From contig NZ_JAQYUS010000002.1 in the NCBI RefSeq assembly GCF_030686865.1, positions 310,001 to 374,000 on the forward strand: a stretch of DNA of 64,000 bases, read 5' to 3'. Of this stretch, positions 27,607-36,972 are shown one piece after another. The translations under genes were made by a program, and so were the position numbers. The DNA comes from Kaistella sp. SH40-3. GTDB taxonomy: Bacteria; Bacteroidota; Bacteroidia; Flavobacteriales; Weeksellaceae. The first letter of the stretch is position 1, and each line of letters opens with the position of its first letter. The notes beneath the pieces were generated by a model that saw only the letters and a program-made list of their open reading frames with translations, did no database searches and had not been told where the DNA came from.

Positions 27607-29367
27607 ATGAACTTTCGTTTCAATCTCTCTTTTATTTTATTATTGACATTTCAAATTGCGTTTTCACAACAAAAAACTTACTGCAATCCTATTAATATTG
27701 ATTACGGTTACACGCCATTTGATGTATTTTCAAAACAGGGAAAACACCGAGCGACTGCAGATCCGGTGATTGTAAATTTTAAAGATGACCTTTATCTTTT
27801 CTCTACTAACCAAGAAGGATATTGGCACAGCGACGATATGCTCCACTGGAAATTCATTTCTCGGAAATTCTTGAGAGACAACAAATACACCCACGATTTA
27901 AATGCTCCCGCAGTTTGGGCGATGAAAGATACTTTATATGTTTACGGTTCCACTTGGGAATCAGATTTCCCAATCTGGAAATCTACTAATCCAAAAACAG
28001 ATGACTGGAAGATTGCAGTTGATACTTTAAAAGTTGGTGCTTGGGATCCTGCATTTCATTATGACGAAGACAAAGACAAACTCTATTTGTATTGGGGGTC
28101 AAGTAATGAATGGCCACTTCTGGGAACTGAAATCAATACCAAAACAATGCAGTCTGAAGGATATGTAAAACCCATCATTAAATTAAAACCGGAAGATCAC
28201 GGCTGGGAAAGATTTGGCGAATACAATGACAATGTTTTTCTGCAACCTTTTATTGAAGGGGCTTGGGTAACAAAACACAATGGAAAATATTACATGCAAT
28301 ACGGTGCTCCTGCCACGGAATTCAGTGGTTATGCTGATGGAATTTATGTGAGCAAAAATCCACTGGAAGGTTATGAATACCAAAAGCACAATCCGTTTTC
28401 TTATAAACCAGGTGGATTTGCAAGAGGCGCTGGACACGGTTCAACTTTCCAGGATAATTACGGAAATTATTGGCATGTCTCCACCATTTTTATTTCGGTT
28501 AAAAATAATTTCGAAAGAAGACTGGGAATCTGGCCGGCAGGTTTTGATAAAGATGACGTGATGTATAGCAATACCGCTTACGGCGACTATCCTACTTTGC
28601 TTCCTGAATTTGCGCAGGGAAAAGATTTCACGAAAGGACTATTCCCGGGTTGGATGTTATTGAATTATCAAAAACCAGTACAGGTTTCTTCAACCTTAGG
28701 CGGCTATCAACCAAACCTGGCGGTAGATGAAGACATTAAAACCTATTGGTCTGCAAAATCAGGAAATGCTGGTGAATATTTTCAAACTGATCTTGGCGAA
28801 GTTTCTACCATTAATGCCATCCAGATTAATTACGCCGATCAAGATGCAGAATTCAAAGGGAAAACTTTAGGCAAAATGCATCAGTACAAAATCTACAGTT
28901 CAAATGATGGTAAAAACTGGAGAACCTTAATTGATAAAAGCAAAAACAAGACGGATGTTCCACATGATTATATCGAATTAGAAACTCCCGCAAAAGCAAG
29001 ATATTTAAAAATGGAAAATCTAAAAATGCCGACAGGTAAATTTGCCTTAAGTGGATTTAGAGTTTTCGGAAAAGGTGCCGGTGAAAAACCAGGCAAAGTA
29101 GAAGATTTCGTTCCGTTGCGAGCAGATCCAAAAAAATATGGCGAACGAAGAAGCATCTGGATGAAATGGAAACAAAACCAAAACGCAGATGGCTACGTTA
29201 TTTACTTCGGAAAATCACCTGATAAATTATACGGAAGCATTATGGTTTACGGCAAAAACGAATATTTTTTTACAGGTGCAGATCGCGTTGATGAATATTA
29301 CTTTCAAATTGAAGCCTTTAATAATAACGGTATTTCCGAAAGGTCAGAAATTTACAAATCTGAATAA
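27607..29367 (+). CDS. Secreted glycoside hydrolase family 43 protein with discoidin-like domain
   Basis: 586 residues with a signal peptide (about 1-20). The five-blade GH43 domain spans about 25-330, with the catalytic-base Asp in ATADPVIV (Asp52), the transition-state Asp in AWDPAFHYD, and the RGAGHGSTFQD blade motif. An F5/8 type C (CBM32/discoidin-like) domain follows (about 355-485: SSTLGGYQPNLAVDEDIKTYWSA and RYLKMENLKMP). A fibronectin-III-like region ends the protein (about 510-586). GH43 enzymes cut arabinan, xylan or beta-galactoside side chains; the target here is unknown. No SusC/SusD genes adjoin, so it is not an obvious polysaccharide locus. Confidence 0.88.
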   Translation: MNFRFNLSFILLLTFQIAFSQQKTYCNPINIDYGYTPFDVFSKQGKHRATADPVIVNFKDDLYLFSTNQEGYWHSDDMLHWKFISRKFLRDNKYTHDLNAPAVWAMKDTLYVYGSTWESDFPIWKSTNPKTDDWKIAVDTLKVGAWDPAFHYDEDKDKLYLYWGSSNEWPLLGTEINTKTMQSEGYVKPIIKLKPEDHGWERFGEYNDNVFLQPFIEGAWVTKHNGKYYMQYGAPATEFSGYADGIYVSKNPLEGYEYQKHNPFSYKPGGFARGAGHGSTFQDNYGNYWHVSTIFISVKNNFERRLGIWPAGFDKDDVMYSNTAYGDYPTLLPEFAQGKDFTKGLFPGWMLLNYQKPVQVSSTLGGYQPNLAVDEDIKTYWSAKSGNAGEYFQTDLGEVSTINAIQINYADQDAEFKGKTLGKMHQYKIYSSNDGKNWRTLIDKSKNKTDVPHDYIELETPAKARYLKMENLKMPTGKFALSGFRVFGKGAGEKPGKVEDFVPLRADPKKYGERRSIWMKWKQNQNADGYVIYFGKSPDKLYGSIMVYGKNEYFFTGADRVDEYYFQIEAFNNNGISERSEIYKSE

Positions 29368-29385
29368 ATTTTAAAATTAAGTTTA

Positions 29386-29413
29386 ATAAAGGCCTTCTAT
29401 TCGAATGCCTTTT
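29386..29413 (+). terminator. Weak terminator between GH43 gene and pheA
   Basis: AAAGGC and GCCTTT frame a 12-base loop, followed by a T run that also contains the pheA -7 box. The stem is short. Confidence 0.45.
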
Positions 29414-29414
29414 T

Positions 29415-29422
29415 TATTTTTG
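29415..29422 (+). promoter_or_regulatory. -7 box (TATTTTTG) of pheA, 4 bases before the ATG
   Basis: A perfect TAnnTTTG match. The transcription start normally falls about 4-7 bases after the box, so the mRNA would begin at or next to the ATG (29427). Confidence 0.55.
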
Positions 29423-29426
29423 TTCT

Positions 29427-30266
29427 ATGAAAATCGCATTCCTCGGTCCGCACGCCAGTTTTACTCAATTAGCATGTTCCCAAATTTTTCCTGAAAATGA
29501 ACTTATTCCGCAATCCAGCATTTTAGATTGTTTTAATGCTGTGATTAATGGCGAAGTTGATAAAGCAGTTGTTCCTTTAGAAAACTCCATTGAAGGAACG
29601 GTTTCAATGACCTTGGATTATCTTTATGATTTTGATGGTATTTTTATTGAAACCGAAGTCGTAATGCCAATTGCCCATCATTTAATGATTCATCCGGAAA
29701 ACGAGAATTTCGATACGATTATTTCTCATCCGCAAGCGTTGGGACAAACTTTTCATTTTCGTCACGAACATTTTAAAAATAGAGAAACTCGTGATTTCAG
29801 CTCTACTGCTGCAGCGGCAAAATTGGTGGCAGAAAATCCTCAGGAAAAATGGGCAGCCATTGCGAATTCTTATGCTGCAAAATTATATGGGTTAAAAATC
29901 CTTCACTCCAATATTCAGGATTTTGAGCAGAATCACACCAAGTTTATTGTGATTTCGAAAACAGATCATTTACTGCAACTCAACTTTCCGAAAACTTCTG
30001 AGAAAACTTCTTTATTAATAACGCTTCCCGAAGATCACGCTGGAGGTTTGCATCAAGTACTTTCTGTATTTGCGTGGCGACAAATGAACCTTTCGAAGAT
30101 TGAAAGTAGAACTTTAAAAACAGGTTTGGGAAATTATTTTTTCTTTATGAATATCGCCAACGAATGGCATCCTGTTTTATCGAAAAACGCTTTGGAAGAA
30201 CTGGAATCGATTGGGGCAACCGTAAAATTTCTGGGACATTATAAAGAGTATTTGCTAGAAAGTTAA
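29427..30266 (+). CDS. pheA: Prephenate dehydratase with ACT domain
   Basis: 279 residues, a monofunctional dehydratase with no chorismate mutase part. The catalytic domain begins MKIAFLGPHASFTQLA and includes VPLENSIEGTVSMTLD (about 51-66), HPQALGQ and the DFSSTAAAAKLV stretch with its catalytic Thr. The C-terminal ACT domain starts near 195 (KTSLLITLPEDHAGGLHQVL) and has the ESRTLK phenylalanine-binding motif. It makes phenylpyruvate in phenylalanine synthesis and is probably feedback-inhibited by Phe. The start cannot move downstream without losing the fold, yet the -7 box is only 4 bases away, so the mRNA may be leaderless. It overlaps the convergent peptidase gene by 4 bases. Confidence 0.94.
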   Translation: MKIAFLGPHASFTQLACSQIFPENELIPQSSILDCFNAVINGEVDKAVVPLENSIEGTVSMTLDYLYDFDGIFIETEVVMPIAHHLMIHPENENFDTIISHPQALGQTFHFRHEHFKNRETRDFSSTAAAAKLVAENPQEKWAAIANSYAAKLYGLKILHSNIQDFEQNHTKFIVISKTDHLLQLNFPKTSEKTSLLITLPEDHAGGLHQVLSVFAWRQMNLSKIESRTLKTGLGNYFFFMNIANEWHPVLSKNALEELESIGATVKFLGHYKEYLLES

Positions 30267-32203
30267 TCCTTCTGGAATTTGATTATTTGATCATTAATTT
30301 TAATAAAATAAATACCAATTTTAAGGTTTGAAACTTTAATTAATGTTCCAGGATTGTAATTTCCTTTTGCGATCAACCTTCCATCAACACTATAAATCTT
30401 ATAAGAAGTTGGGGTTAAAATTCCTTTAAAATTAATTTCATTCTTCACTGGATTTGGAAATAATAGCACTTCCTGTTTTTGACTGGAATTTGTTTTTAAT
30501 AAAGAAGGATCAAAATTGACTGTAGAATTTTTTTCAATAATTCGAAGTTCATCATTAAAGGAAACACTTGCCACTTTAAAATTGATCATTTCTGAAAAAC
30601 GCTGATTATTCTGCGTATTATTTAAAACTAAATTTAATACTTCTCCATTCGTTCCAGTAACTTTTATAGGCAAAGGCATTTCAAAAAAATTAACGGATGA
30701 ATGACTCTGAGTTTGAGATATTAAAAAATTAATCTCTTGATTTGCAATGGGTTGATTCCACTTAATCACATAACTTGGATATCCTTCGCCGTACACCCAA
30801 TCATTAAAAAAATCGGTGAAATCTTTTCCTGTACTGGTGTGAATTTGATTTTTAAAGTTTTCAGTTGTGGCATATTTATAAGCGAAATTTGGATTTGATG
30901 CATAATCCCGCATCATTTGAAAAAATTCATCATCGCCCAAAATCCACTGCAGCATTCGTAAAACAAAACCTCCTTTTTGATAAGTTAATCTTCCATTAAA
31001 AATAGTTGAAATATCTCCTAAATTTGAATCTTTAATATAAACACTTCCGCCAGGCAAACTGGTTATGGAATTAAGATGAAATTGCAGATGATTTAAAAAT
31101 TCTGTTGGAGTCATCATATTTTTTTCATAGACCACATATTCTGAGAAAATCGCAAAACCCTCATTCAGCCAAGCATCGTTCCAGGAACCACACGTAATTT
31201 TATCACCAAACCACTGATGCGACAATTCGTGTACAATGCCCGCTTTCCCAAAAGAATCCATAGACGACATGGTTTGATGTTCCATTCCAACACCGCTTAC
31301 CGCAAATTGCATGTGACCATATTTTTCATTCGCAAAAGGATAAGGTCCAAAATGAGTTTCTAAAATAGCCATCGCTTCTTTGGTCCATTCTAGATTATCA
31401 AGAACCGCTGGATTCGTACTTGTATCCGAATACAAATAATTAACATAGGGAAAAGATTCATTTCCGATCGTATCATTAAACTTAACAAAATCACCAATCG
31501 AAAGTCCTGCTAAGTAAGCAGCCATCGGATATTGCGTTCGCCAAAAGGTTAATTTTCTATTTCCACTTAAAAGAGTTTCTGATTTTAATAAACCATTTGC
31601 AGCAACACTGTATTGATCTGGAGTCGTAATTTTGAAATCGAAATGGTCGATTTTATCATTCATACTTTGCTTGGTAGGAAACCAGTTTTGCGCTCCATAA
31701 GGTTCAGAAAGCGTCGATAAAACCGGCGAGCCATTTTGCTGTCCGACATAAAAATAGGTTCGCCCAATATTATCTGGAACTCCGGAATAATGAATCGTCA
31801 GTGAATCTACAGTATTGTTTGGAATCGAATTGGGAAAATCGATTTTTAATTCCTTGGTAGAAAGTTGTTGAAAAGCCAGCGACAAACCATGATAAGTAAC
31901 TTCTGAAACTGGAATCTGATCTGTAAAATCAAAGTAAATTGCGGACATCGATTCCTTTGACAAAAAATGAGAAGTGACAGAGCCGGAAATATAAGTCACG
32001 GCTGGATCAAGGCTCACCTCCATTCGTTGATATTGAAGATCGTAATTTAAGGTATTTGGATTGATATTGAAATCGGACTTTTTTTGATAAGAACTCAATT
32101 CTCTTTCAATCAATGACTGATGTTCAAGCGTTTGTTGCGCCGTAAATCTTGAGAAAAAAATTAGAAGAATTAGTATAGAATAAAAATTTCTCATGCTTAT
32201 CAA
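30263..32203 (-). CDS. Secreted M1 family aminopeptidase with T9SS type A sorting domain
   Basis: 646 residues with a signal peptide (about 1-22). The M1 fold includes GVGMEHQTMSSMD (the GxMEN-like exopeptidase motif) and the zinc site HELSH at about 325-329, with the third ligand Glu in WLNEGFAIFSEY. The C-terminal 75 residues form a type IX sorting domain: LLFPNPVKNEINF, an IYSVDGRLIA strand and a Lys-rich end. The protein should be exported by Sec, then by T9SS, to the surface or medium. The second in-frame Met (start 32194) may be the true start. Its stop overlaps the end of pheA. Confidence 0.93.
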   Translation of the reverse strand: MISMRNFYSILILLIFFSRFTAQQTLEHQSLIERELSSYQKKSDFNINPNTLNYDLQYQRMEVSLDPAVTYISGSVTSHFLSKESMSAIYFDFTDQIPVSEVTYHGLSLAFQQLSTKELKIDFPNSIPNNTVDSLTIHYSGVPDNIGRTYFYVGQQNGSPVLSTLSEPYGAQNWFPTKQSMNDKIDHFDFKITTPDQYSVAANGLLKSETLLSGNRKLTFWRTQYPMAAYLAGLSIGDFVKFNDTIGNESFPYVNYLYSDTSTNPAVLDNLEWTKEAMAILETHFGPYPFANEKYGHMQFAVSGVGMEHQTMSSMDSFGKAGIVHELSHQWFGDKITCGSWNDAWLNEGFAIFSEYVVYEKNMMTPTEFLNHLQFHLNSITSLPGGSVYIKDSNLGDISTIFNGRLTYQKGGFVLRMLQWILGDDEFFQMMRDYASNPNFAYKYATTENFKNQIHTSTGKDFTDFFNDWVYGEGYPSYVIKWNQPIANQEINFLISQTQSHSSVNFFEMPLPIKVTGTNGEVLNLVLNNTQNNQRFSEMINFKVASVSFNDELRIIEKNSTVNFDPSLLKTNSSQKQEVLLFPNPVKNEINFKGILTPTSYKIYSVDGRLIAKGNYNPGTLIKVSNLKIGIYFIKINDQIIKFQKD

Positions 32204-32273
32204 TTTAATTTAAAGATAATTAAAAAGCCTGAGAGTCAGTAAATTATTTCTATAAATTTAATAATGTGGTGGA

Positions 32274-33551
32274 TCAATATTTATCCTTCCACTTCTTTTT
32301 GAGTTGATCGGCAATTTTATTTTCGGTAGAATTATTGCCTGGTTTATAGAAAGAAGTTCCTTTCAATTCTTCCGGAAGAAATTCTAAATCCACGAAATTC
32401 CCCTCGTGAGAATGAGCGTAATCGTAATCTTTTCCGTAATTCAAATCCTTCATTAATTTCGTTGGTGCGTTTCTCAAATGTAATGGAACGGGAAGGTTTC
32501 CGGATTGTTTCACCTTTGAAATCGCATCATTTATGGCTAAATAAGTAGAATTACTTTTTGGCGAAACCGCTAAATAAACCGCAGTTTGACTCAAAATAAT
32601 CCGGGCTTCAGGATTTCCAATTACGTTGATTGCCTGAAAACAATTGTTCGCCATCACCAAGGCATTTGGATTGGCCAAACCAATATCTTCTGAGGCTAAA
32701 ATCAACATTCTTCTGGCAATGAATTTAATATCCTCGCCACCAACCAACATTCTCGCTAACCAATAAACGGCACCATTCGGATCCGAACCCCGCATTGATT
32801 TAATGAACGCAGAAATTATATCGTAATGCTGTTCACCATTTTTGTCATAAAGCGCCATCGTTTCCTGCAAAACAGAAAGTACATCTTCATTAACAATTTC
32901 CTTTTTATCAGAATTTTTAAATTGATTCAAAACATTTTCTACAGCATTGATCAACTTCCGCGCGTCGCCACCAGAATATTGAATCAAGGCTTCTTTATCT
33001 TTTATATTGAAATCAGTATGCTCCTCTTCATTGTATTTATTTAAAGATATCGCGATGAGTTGTTCTAATTTTTCATAATCCAAACTCTTTAAAACATACA
33101 CTTGCGAGCGAGATAACAACGCGGAAACCACTTCAAAACTCGGATTCTCCGTAGTCGCGCCCATTAAAACAATCCAGCCTTTTTCTACGGCATGAAGCAA
33201 TGAATCCTGCTGAGATTTATTAAACCGGTGAATTTCATCAATAAATAAAATGGGTGATTTTCCAGAAAAGAGGTTTTGTTTTTTTGCTTCTTCAATAATT
33301 TCTCTAACATCCTTCACCCCACTGGAAACAGCGGAAAGTTTATAGAATTTTCTACCCGACGTTTCAGAAATTATTTCTGCTAAAGTTGTTTTACCAGTTC
33401 CGGGCGGTCCCCAAAATAATAGAGAGTTTAAAGTATCATTCTCCAGCATTTTGCGAATCGGACCGTTTTTGCCGGTCAAATGTTCCTGTCCCAAAACCTG
33501 ATCTAAAGTTTTTGGTCGCAGTCTTTCGGCAAGTGGAGAATTAGAATTCAA
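32274..33551 (-). CDS. rarA: Replication-associated recombination protein A (AAA ATPase), TTG start
   Basis: 425 residues from a TTG at 33549-33551, giving the normal RarA beginning MNSNSPLAERLRPKTLDQ. Walker A is FWGPPGTGKTTLAE (about 46-59), Walker B is ILFIDEIHRFNKSQQD, and the sensor is MGATTENPSFEV. The C-terminal tetramerisation part (MVGGEDIKFIARRM, LNYGKDYDYAHSHEG) is typical. It acts at stalled replication forks. No ATG gives a family-like N-terminus: the longer frame opens with another TTG at 33605, which lies inside the -7 box, so it cannot be used. This start is an inference from family alignment. Confidence 0.93.
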   Translation of the reverse strand: MNSNSPLAERLRPKTLDQVLGQEHLTGKNGPIRKMLENDTLNSLLFWGPPGTGKTTLAEIISETSGRKFYKLSAVSSGVKDVREIIEEAKKQNLFSGKSPILFIDEIHRFNKSQQDSLLHAVEKGWIVLMGATTENPSFEVVSALLSRSQVYVLKSLDYEKLEQLIAISLNKYNEEEHTDFNIKDKEALIQYSGGDARKLINAVENVLNQFKNSDKKEIVNEDVLSVLQETMALYDKNGEQHYDIISAFIKSMRGSDPNGAVYWLARMLVGGEDIKFIARRMLILASEDIGLANPNALVMANNCFQAINVIGNPEARIILSQTAVYLAVSPKSNSTYLAINDAISKVKQSGNLPVPLHLRNAPTKLMKDLNYGKDYDYAHSHEGNFVDLEFLPEELKGTSFYKPGNNSTENKIADQLKKKWKDKY

Positions 33552-33602
33552 GATAGAAAATTGAAGTTTTGTACAAAAAATAATGCATTCAAATTTAAAA
33601 AT

Positions 33603-33610
33603 CAAAGATA
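33603..33610 (-). promoter_or_regulatory. -7 box (TATCTTTG) of rarA
   Basis: A perfect TAnnTTTG match on the minus strand, about 52 bases upstream of the chosen TTG start. Confidence 0.6.
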
Positions 33611-33669
33611 CTTAATTGATAGTATAGTAACTTTAAACATAAACTTAAAGCAAATTTAAACTATTTAGT

Positions 33670-33677
33670 TATTTTTG
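33670..33677 (+). promoter_or_regulatory. -7 box (TATTTTTG) of yidD-lgt
   Basis: A perfect TAnnTTTG match 7 bases before the yidD ATG, giving a very short leader. Confidence 0.65.
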
Positions 33678-33684
33678 CAACGCA

Positions 33685-33924
33685 ATGTTTAACAAAATCA
33701 TCACATTTCCTTTGGTTGTACTGATAAAAATTTATCAGTGGTTCATCTCACCGTTATTGCCAAAAAACTGTCGTTACGAACCAACGTGCTCTCATTATAT
33801 GATAGAAGCACTGAAAGTTCACGGCCCGATTAAAGGCTTATGGCTAGGCTCAAAAAGAATTGCAAGATGTCATCCGTGGGGCGGCGAGGGTTATGATCCT
33901 GTTCCCCCAAAATGTAAACATTAA
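33685..33924 (+). CDS. yidD: Membrane protein insertion efficiency factor YidD
   Basis: 79 residues. The family signature is clear: [25 protein letters not shown] (here about 14-38) with conserved Cys residues, then the [24 protein letters not shown] end. YidD is a small membrane-associated protein that helps YidC insert inner membrane proteins. Here it is next to lgt, 29 bases upstream, instead of beside yidC, rnpA or rpmH, so the two membrane-biogenesis genes share a transcript. Confidence 0.95.
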   Translation: MFNKIITFPLVVLIKIYQWFISPLLPKNCRYEPTCSHYMIEALKVHGPIKGLWLGSKRIARCHPWGGEGYDPVPPKCKH

Positions 33925-33953
33925 TAATCATTTAAATTTTTGAATTCAATAAT

Positions 33954-34823
33954 ATGCTGACTTTTTTATATTCGACCTGGGATCCGTCCACAGGAATTCC
34001 TTTAGGACCAGTTACCCTTCATTACTATAGTTTAATGTTTATTTTCGCTTTTGGATTAGGTTATTATATCATGACTAAAATCTATAAAATCGATAATGTT
34101 AACTTAAAATATGTAGAACCCCTTTTTACCTGGACTTTAATCGGAACGATATTAGGAGCACGATTGGGACACGTTATTTTTTATCAGCCCGAACTTTTCA
34201 AAGAAGATTTCTGGTCTGTATTTTTACCGATTCGCACAAAACCACATGTTGAATTCACCGGATTTTCTGGATTGGCGAGTCACGGAGCAACCATCGCTTT
34301 AATATTTACTACTTTATATTACAGTATAAAAATCATTAAGAAAAATCCGTTTTGGGTCTATGATCGAATCGGAATTCCAGTTGCTTTAGGCGGCGCTTTT
34401 GTAAGAATGGGAAACTTTTTTAATTCTGAAATTATCGGAAAACCAGCACCGGAAAATTCTCCGTTTGCTATTTTATTTCCGCAGCAAAGTTCAGAATACG
34501 GAGCAATTGTTCCCCGTTATCCGACTCAGTTATTTGAAGCAGGAGGTTATTTTTTACTCTTTATTTTATTGTGGATTCTATACCGATACACACGCAAAAA
34601 ATACCAGCAAGGTTGGTTATTCGGATTGTTTTTTATCATCCTTTGGGCGATTCGTTTCTTTGTAGAATTCCTCAAAGAGCCACAAGGTGATGAATTTATT
34701 CATATCGCTGGATTAAACACAGGACAAGTTCTTTCCATTCCCTTTATGCTGGCGGGATTCGTTATTATGTTTACCTCGAAAAACCGACCATTAACGGAAG
34801 AAGAAAACGAGAAACCAGAATAG
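33954..34823 (+). CDS. lgt: Prolipoprotein diacylglyceryl transferase
   Basis: 289 residues, about seven transmembrane helices. The Lgt signature is present as RMGNFFNSEIIGKPAP (here about 146-161), along with FSGLASHGATIALIF, which holds the essential His of the family, and the YPTQLFEAGGYF segment. It transfers diacylglycerol from phosphatidylglycerol to the lipobox Cys of prolipoproteins, so it serves the several lipoproteins in this window. It is the second gene of a two-gene unit with yidD and ends in a strong shared terminator. Confidence 0.96.
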   Translation: MLTFLYSTWDPSTGIPLGPVTLHYYSLMFIFAFGLGYYIMTKIYKIDNVNLKYVEPLFTWTLIGTILGARLGHVIFYQPELFKEDFWSVFLPIRTKPHVEFTGFSGLASHGATIALIFTTLYYSIKIIKKNPFWVYDRIGIPVALGGAFVRMGNFFNSEIIGKPAPENSPFAILFPQQSSEYGAIVPRYPTQLFEAGGYFLLFILLWILYRYTRKKYQQGWLFGLFFIILWAIRFFVEFLKEPQGDEFIHIAGLNTGQVLSIPFMLAGFVIMFTSKNRPLTEEENEKPE

Positions 34824-34845
34824 ATTTAAAATTTTATTGATAACT

Positions 34846-34878
34846 AAATCCCTTCAATTTTTTGAAGGGATTTTTTTT
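34846..34878. terminator. Bidirectional terminator between lgt and nnr
   Basis: AAATCCCTTCAA (34846-34857) pairs with TTGAAGGGATTT (34862-34873) around TTTT, followed by more T. It overlaps the stop codon of the convergent nnr gene. Confidence 0.9.
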
Positions 34879-36370
34879 AATTTAAAGATTTGAAAACTGT
34901 TCCCAATTCATTAATTAAATCGGATGGCAACATGGCTTCTTTTGAAAACTTTTCTGCGGCGAAATCACCGGCTTTCCCATGAAGCCATACTCCAAAAATC
35001 GCTGCATGTTCTGGTGAATAATTCTGAGCTAAAAGTGAAGTGATAATTCCTAATAAAGCATCTCCACTTCCGCCTTTTGCCATTCCCGAATTTCCGGTAA
35101 TATTATAATAAACCTGATTATCAGGTGTAATAATTTGAGTATGATGATCTTTTAAGACGATGTAAATTTGTAATTCCTGTGCTTTCTGTCGGGCAAGATT
35201 TAAGCGCTCAAAGGAGTTTGCTGTCTTTCCGAAAAGCCGTTCAAATTCTTTTGGATGAGGTGTGATGATTGATTTTTTTGGAATTAGCTTTAATCGATCT
35301 GAATTGGTGGAAATTATATTTAAAGCGTCTGCATCTAATACTAATGGTTTTTCATAATATTTCAAAAATTGCAAAAAAGAAGATTCTGTTTGAGAATGAG
35401 TTCCTAAACCTGGACCGATTCCCAATCTTGAATTTTCTTCAACTGCAAAATTGATGATTTCGTTTTCACCGCCAGAAATAAACATTGCTTCCGGACAATT
35501 AGTTTGTAAAATTTCATAACCGCATTTTGGTGCTAGAATAAATGTTAATCCGCTTCCAGAACGTAATGCTGCTATAGTAGACAGGACTGCTGCTCCTGTT
35601 TTACCGTAACTTCCGGCAACGATGGTTGTTTTGCCATAAATTCCTTTGTGAGAAAATTCGTTTCTGGGTTTATAAATTTCTTGGATCAATGAATCTTCGA
35701 TGATGAAATTGCTTGTTAATTCATTAACCTGAAACTCTTTATTTAAACCAATATCAAATACATGAATTCCGCCACAAAAGACGCCAGATTCTGGATGAAG
35801 AAAAGATTTTTTCCAGGTTTGAAAAGTCAAAGTTTCATCTGCTTTAAAAACTATCGCATTTTCATCGGTCATTTCATCCGCCTTTAATCCTGATGGAATA
35901 TCGATCGCAACTTTCGCAAAGTTTAAATCATTAAGAATGGAAATTACTTTTGCTGCTTCTCCTTCAATATTTCGATTTAATCCAATTCCAAAAATAGCAT
36001 CTACAATAACTGTATTTTCATTAAAACAAAAACCTTTGACCTGCTCAAAATCCAAAACATCAATTCCTGAAATCTCTTTGCACCTTTCAAAATTGGCCAA
36101 AGCATCAGTTGAAAAATTTTGATTCTGATCTGTGAACACAATGACATTAAAGCCTTTCTGATATAATAATCTCACGATTGCAAAACCATCTCCACCATTA
36201 TTTCCATTACCACAGAAAACAGAAAAAGAATTCTTCGTTTCATATTTTTTCAAAAGCCAGTCCACACAGTAATCTGCCGCAATCTCCATTAACTGTAAGG
36301 AAGAGATTGGGTTATTTAAAATGGTAAAAGCATACCATTTTTTAATTTGGAGGGCTGAAAAAATTTTCAT
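34877..36370 (-). CDS. nnr: Bifunctional NAD(P)H-hydrate epimerase / ADP-dependent NAD(P)H-hydrate dehydratase
   Basis: 497 residues with both repair domains fused. The N-terminal YjeF_N epimerase has CGNGNNGGDGFAIVRLL (about 54-70) and the AIFGIGLNR motif. The C-terminal ribokinase-like dehydratase (from about 225) has GIGPGLGTH, LDADALNI, ITPHPKEFERLFG and the active-site NSGMAKGGSGDALLGII (about 432-448). It repairs hydrated NADH and NADPH. It is a single gene convergent with lgt. Confidence 0.95.
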   Translation of the reverse strand: MKIFSALQIKKWYAFTILNNPISSLQLMEIAADYCVDWLLKKYETKNSFSVFCGNGNNGGDGFAIVRLLYQKGFNVIVFTDQNQNFSTDALANFERCKEISGIDVLDFEQVKGFCFNENTVIVDAIFGIGLNRNIEGEAAKVISILNDLNFAKVAIDIPSGLKADEMTDENAIVFKADETLTFQTWKKSFLHPESGVFCGGIHVFDIGLNKEFQVNELTSNFIIEDSLIQEIYKPRNEFSHKGIYGKTTIVAGSYGKTGAAVLSTIAALRSGSGLTFILAPKCGYEILQTNCPEAMFISGGENEIINFAVEENSRLGIGPGLGTHSQTESSFLQFLKYYEKPLVLDADALNIISTNSDRLKLIPKKSIITPHPKEFERLFGKTANSFERLNLARQKAQELQIYIVLKDHHTQIITPDNQVYYNITGNSGMAKGGSGDALLGIITSLLAQNYSPEHAAIFGVWLHGKAGDFAAEKFSKEAMLPSDLINELGTVFKSLN

Positions 36371-36528
36371 TTCGTCAAATTATTATTCTATATAAAATTA
36401 ATGAAAATTTACATCGTATGATAATTTTATCAAATTCTATTATAGCAAGGGTTAATTTTGCGGATTAATTCTAAATTTTATAATTTAATTAACTATTTTT
36501 ACTCTATTAAAAATTAAAACATAAAATT

Positions 36529-36903
36529 ATGGGATTAGTACAAGAATTTAAAGATTTTGCATTCAAAGGGAATGTAGTCGATTTGGCTGTAGCTGTAATT
36601 ATCGGTGGTGCATTTGGTAAAATTATTTCTTCTTTTGTAGATGACGTAATTACTCCATTATTGCTGAATCCTGCTTTGGAAGCTGCAAACCTAAAAAACA
36701 TTTCTGAATTGATGTGGCACGGAGTGAAATATGGTAATTTCCTTTCTGCAGTTATTAGTTTCTTGATTATTGCAATTGTTTTGTTTATAGTAATCAAAGC
36801 AGTAAGCAAAGTAAACAAACCTGCAGAAGTTGCACCAGCTGGACCAACTGATGATCAAGTATTATTAACAGAAATCAGAGACTTATTGAAAAACAGACCA
36901 TAG
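36529..36903 (+). CDS. mscL: Large-conductance mechanosensitive channel
   Basis: 124 residues. It begins GLVQEFKDFAFKGNVVDLAVAVIIGGAFGKIISSFVDD (here about 2-39), the conserved MscL helix S1 and TM1 pore, with TM2 at about 70-92 (FLSAVISFLIIAIVLFIVIK). The short C-terminal helix (LLTEIRDLLKNR) forms the cytoplasmic bundle. It forms a pentamer that opens under membrane tension to release solutes on osmotic downshock. It is a single-gene unit with a good terminator. Confidence 0.97.
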   Translation: MGLVQEFKDFAFKGNVVDLAVAVIIGGAFGKIISSFVDDVITPLLLNPALEAANLKNISELMWHGVKYGNFLSAVISFLIIAIVLFIVIKAVSKVNKPAEVAPAGPTDDQVLLTEIRDLLKNRP

Positions 36904-36922
36904 TTTTTCTTTATTAATGAAC

Positions 36923-36951
36923 AAAGACGCACTTTTCAGTGCGTCTTTTTA
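36923..36951. terminator. Bidirectional terminator between mscL and serA
   Basis: ACGCACT (36927-36933) pairs with AGTGCGT (36938-36944) around TTTC, with A and T runs on both sides. Confidence 0.88.
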
Positions 36952-36972
36952 TTTATTGCGAAATTAATTTTT

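Noticed and set aside
36507..36818. 103-residue minus-strand ORF over mscL
   Set aside because: It is a shadow of the strongly conserved mscL frame.
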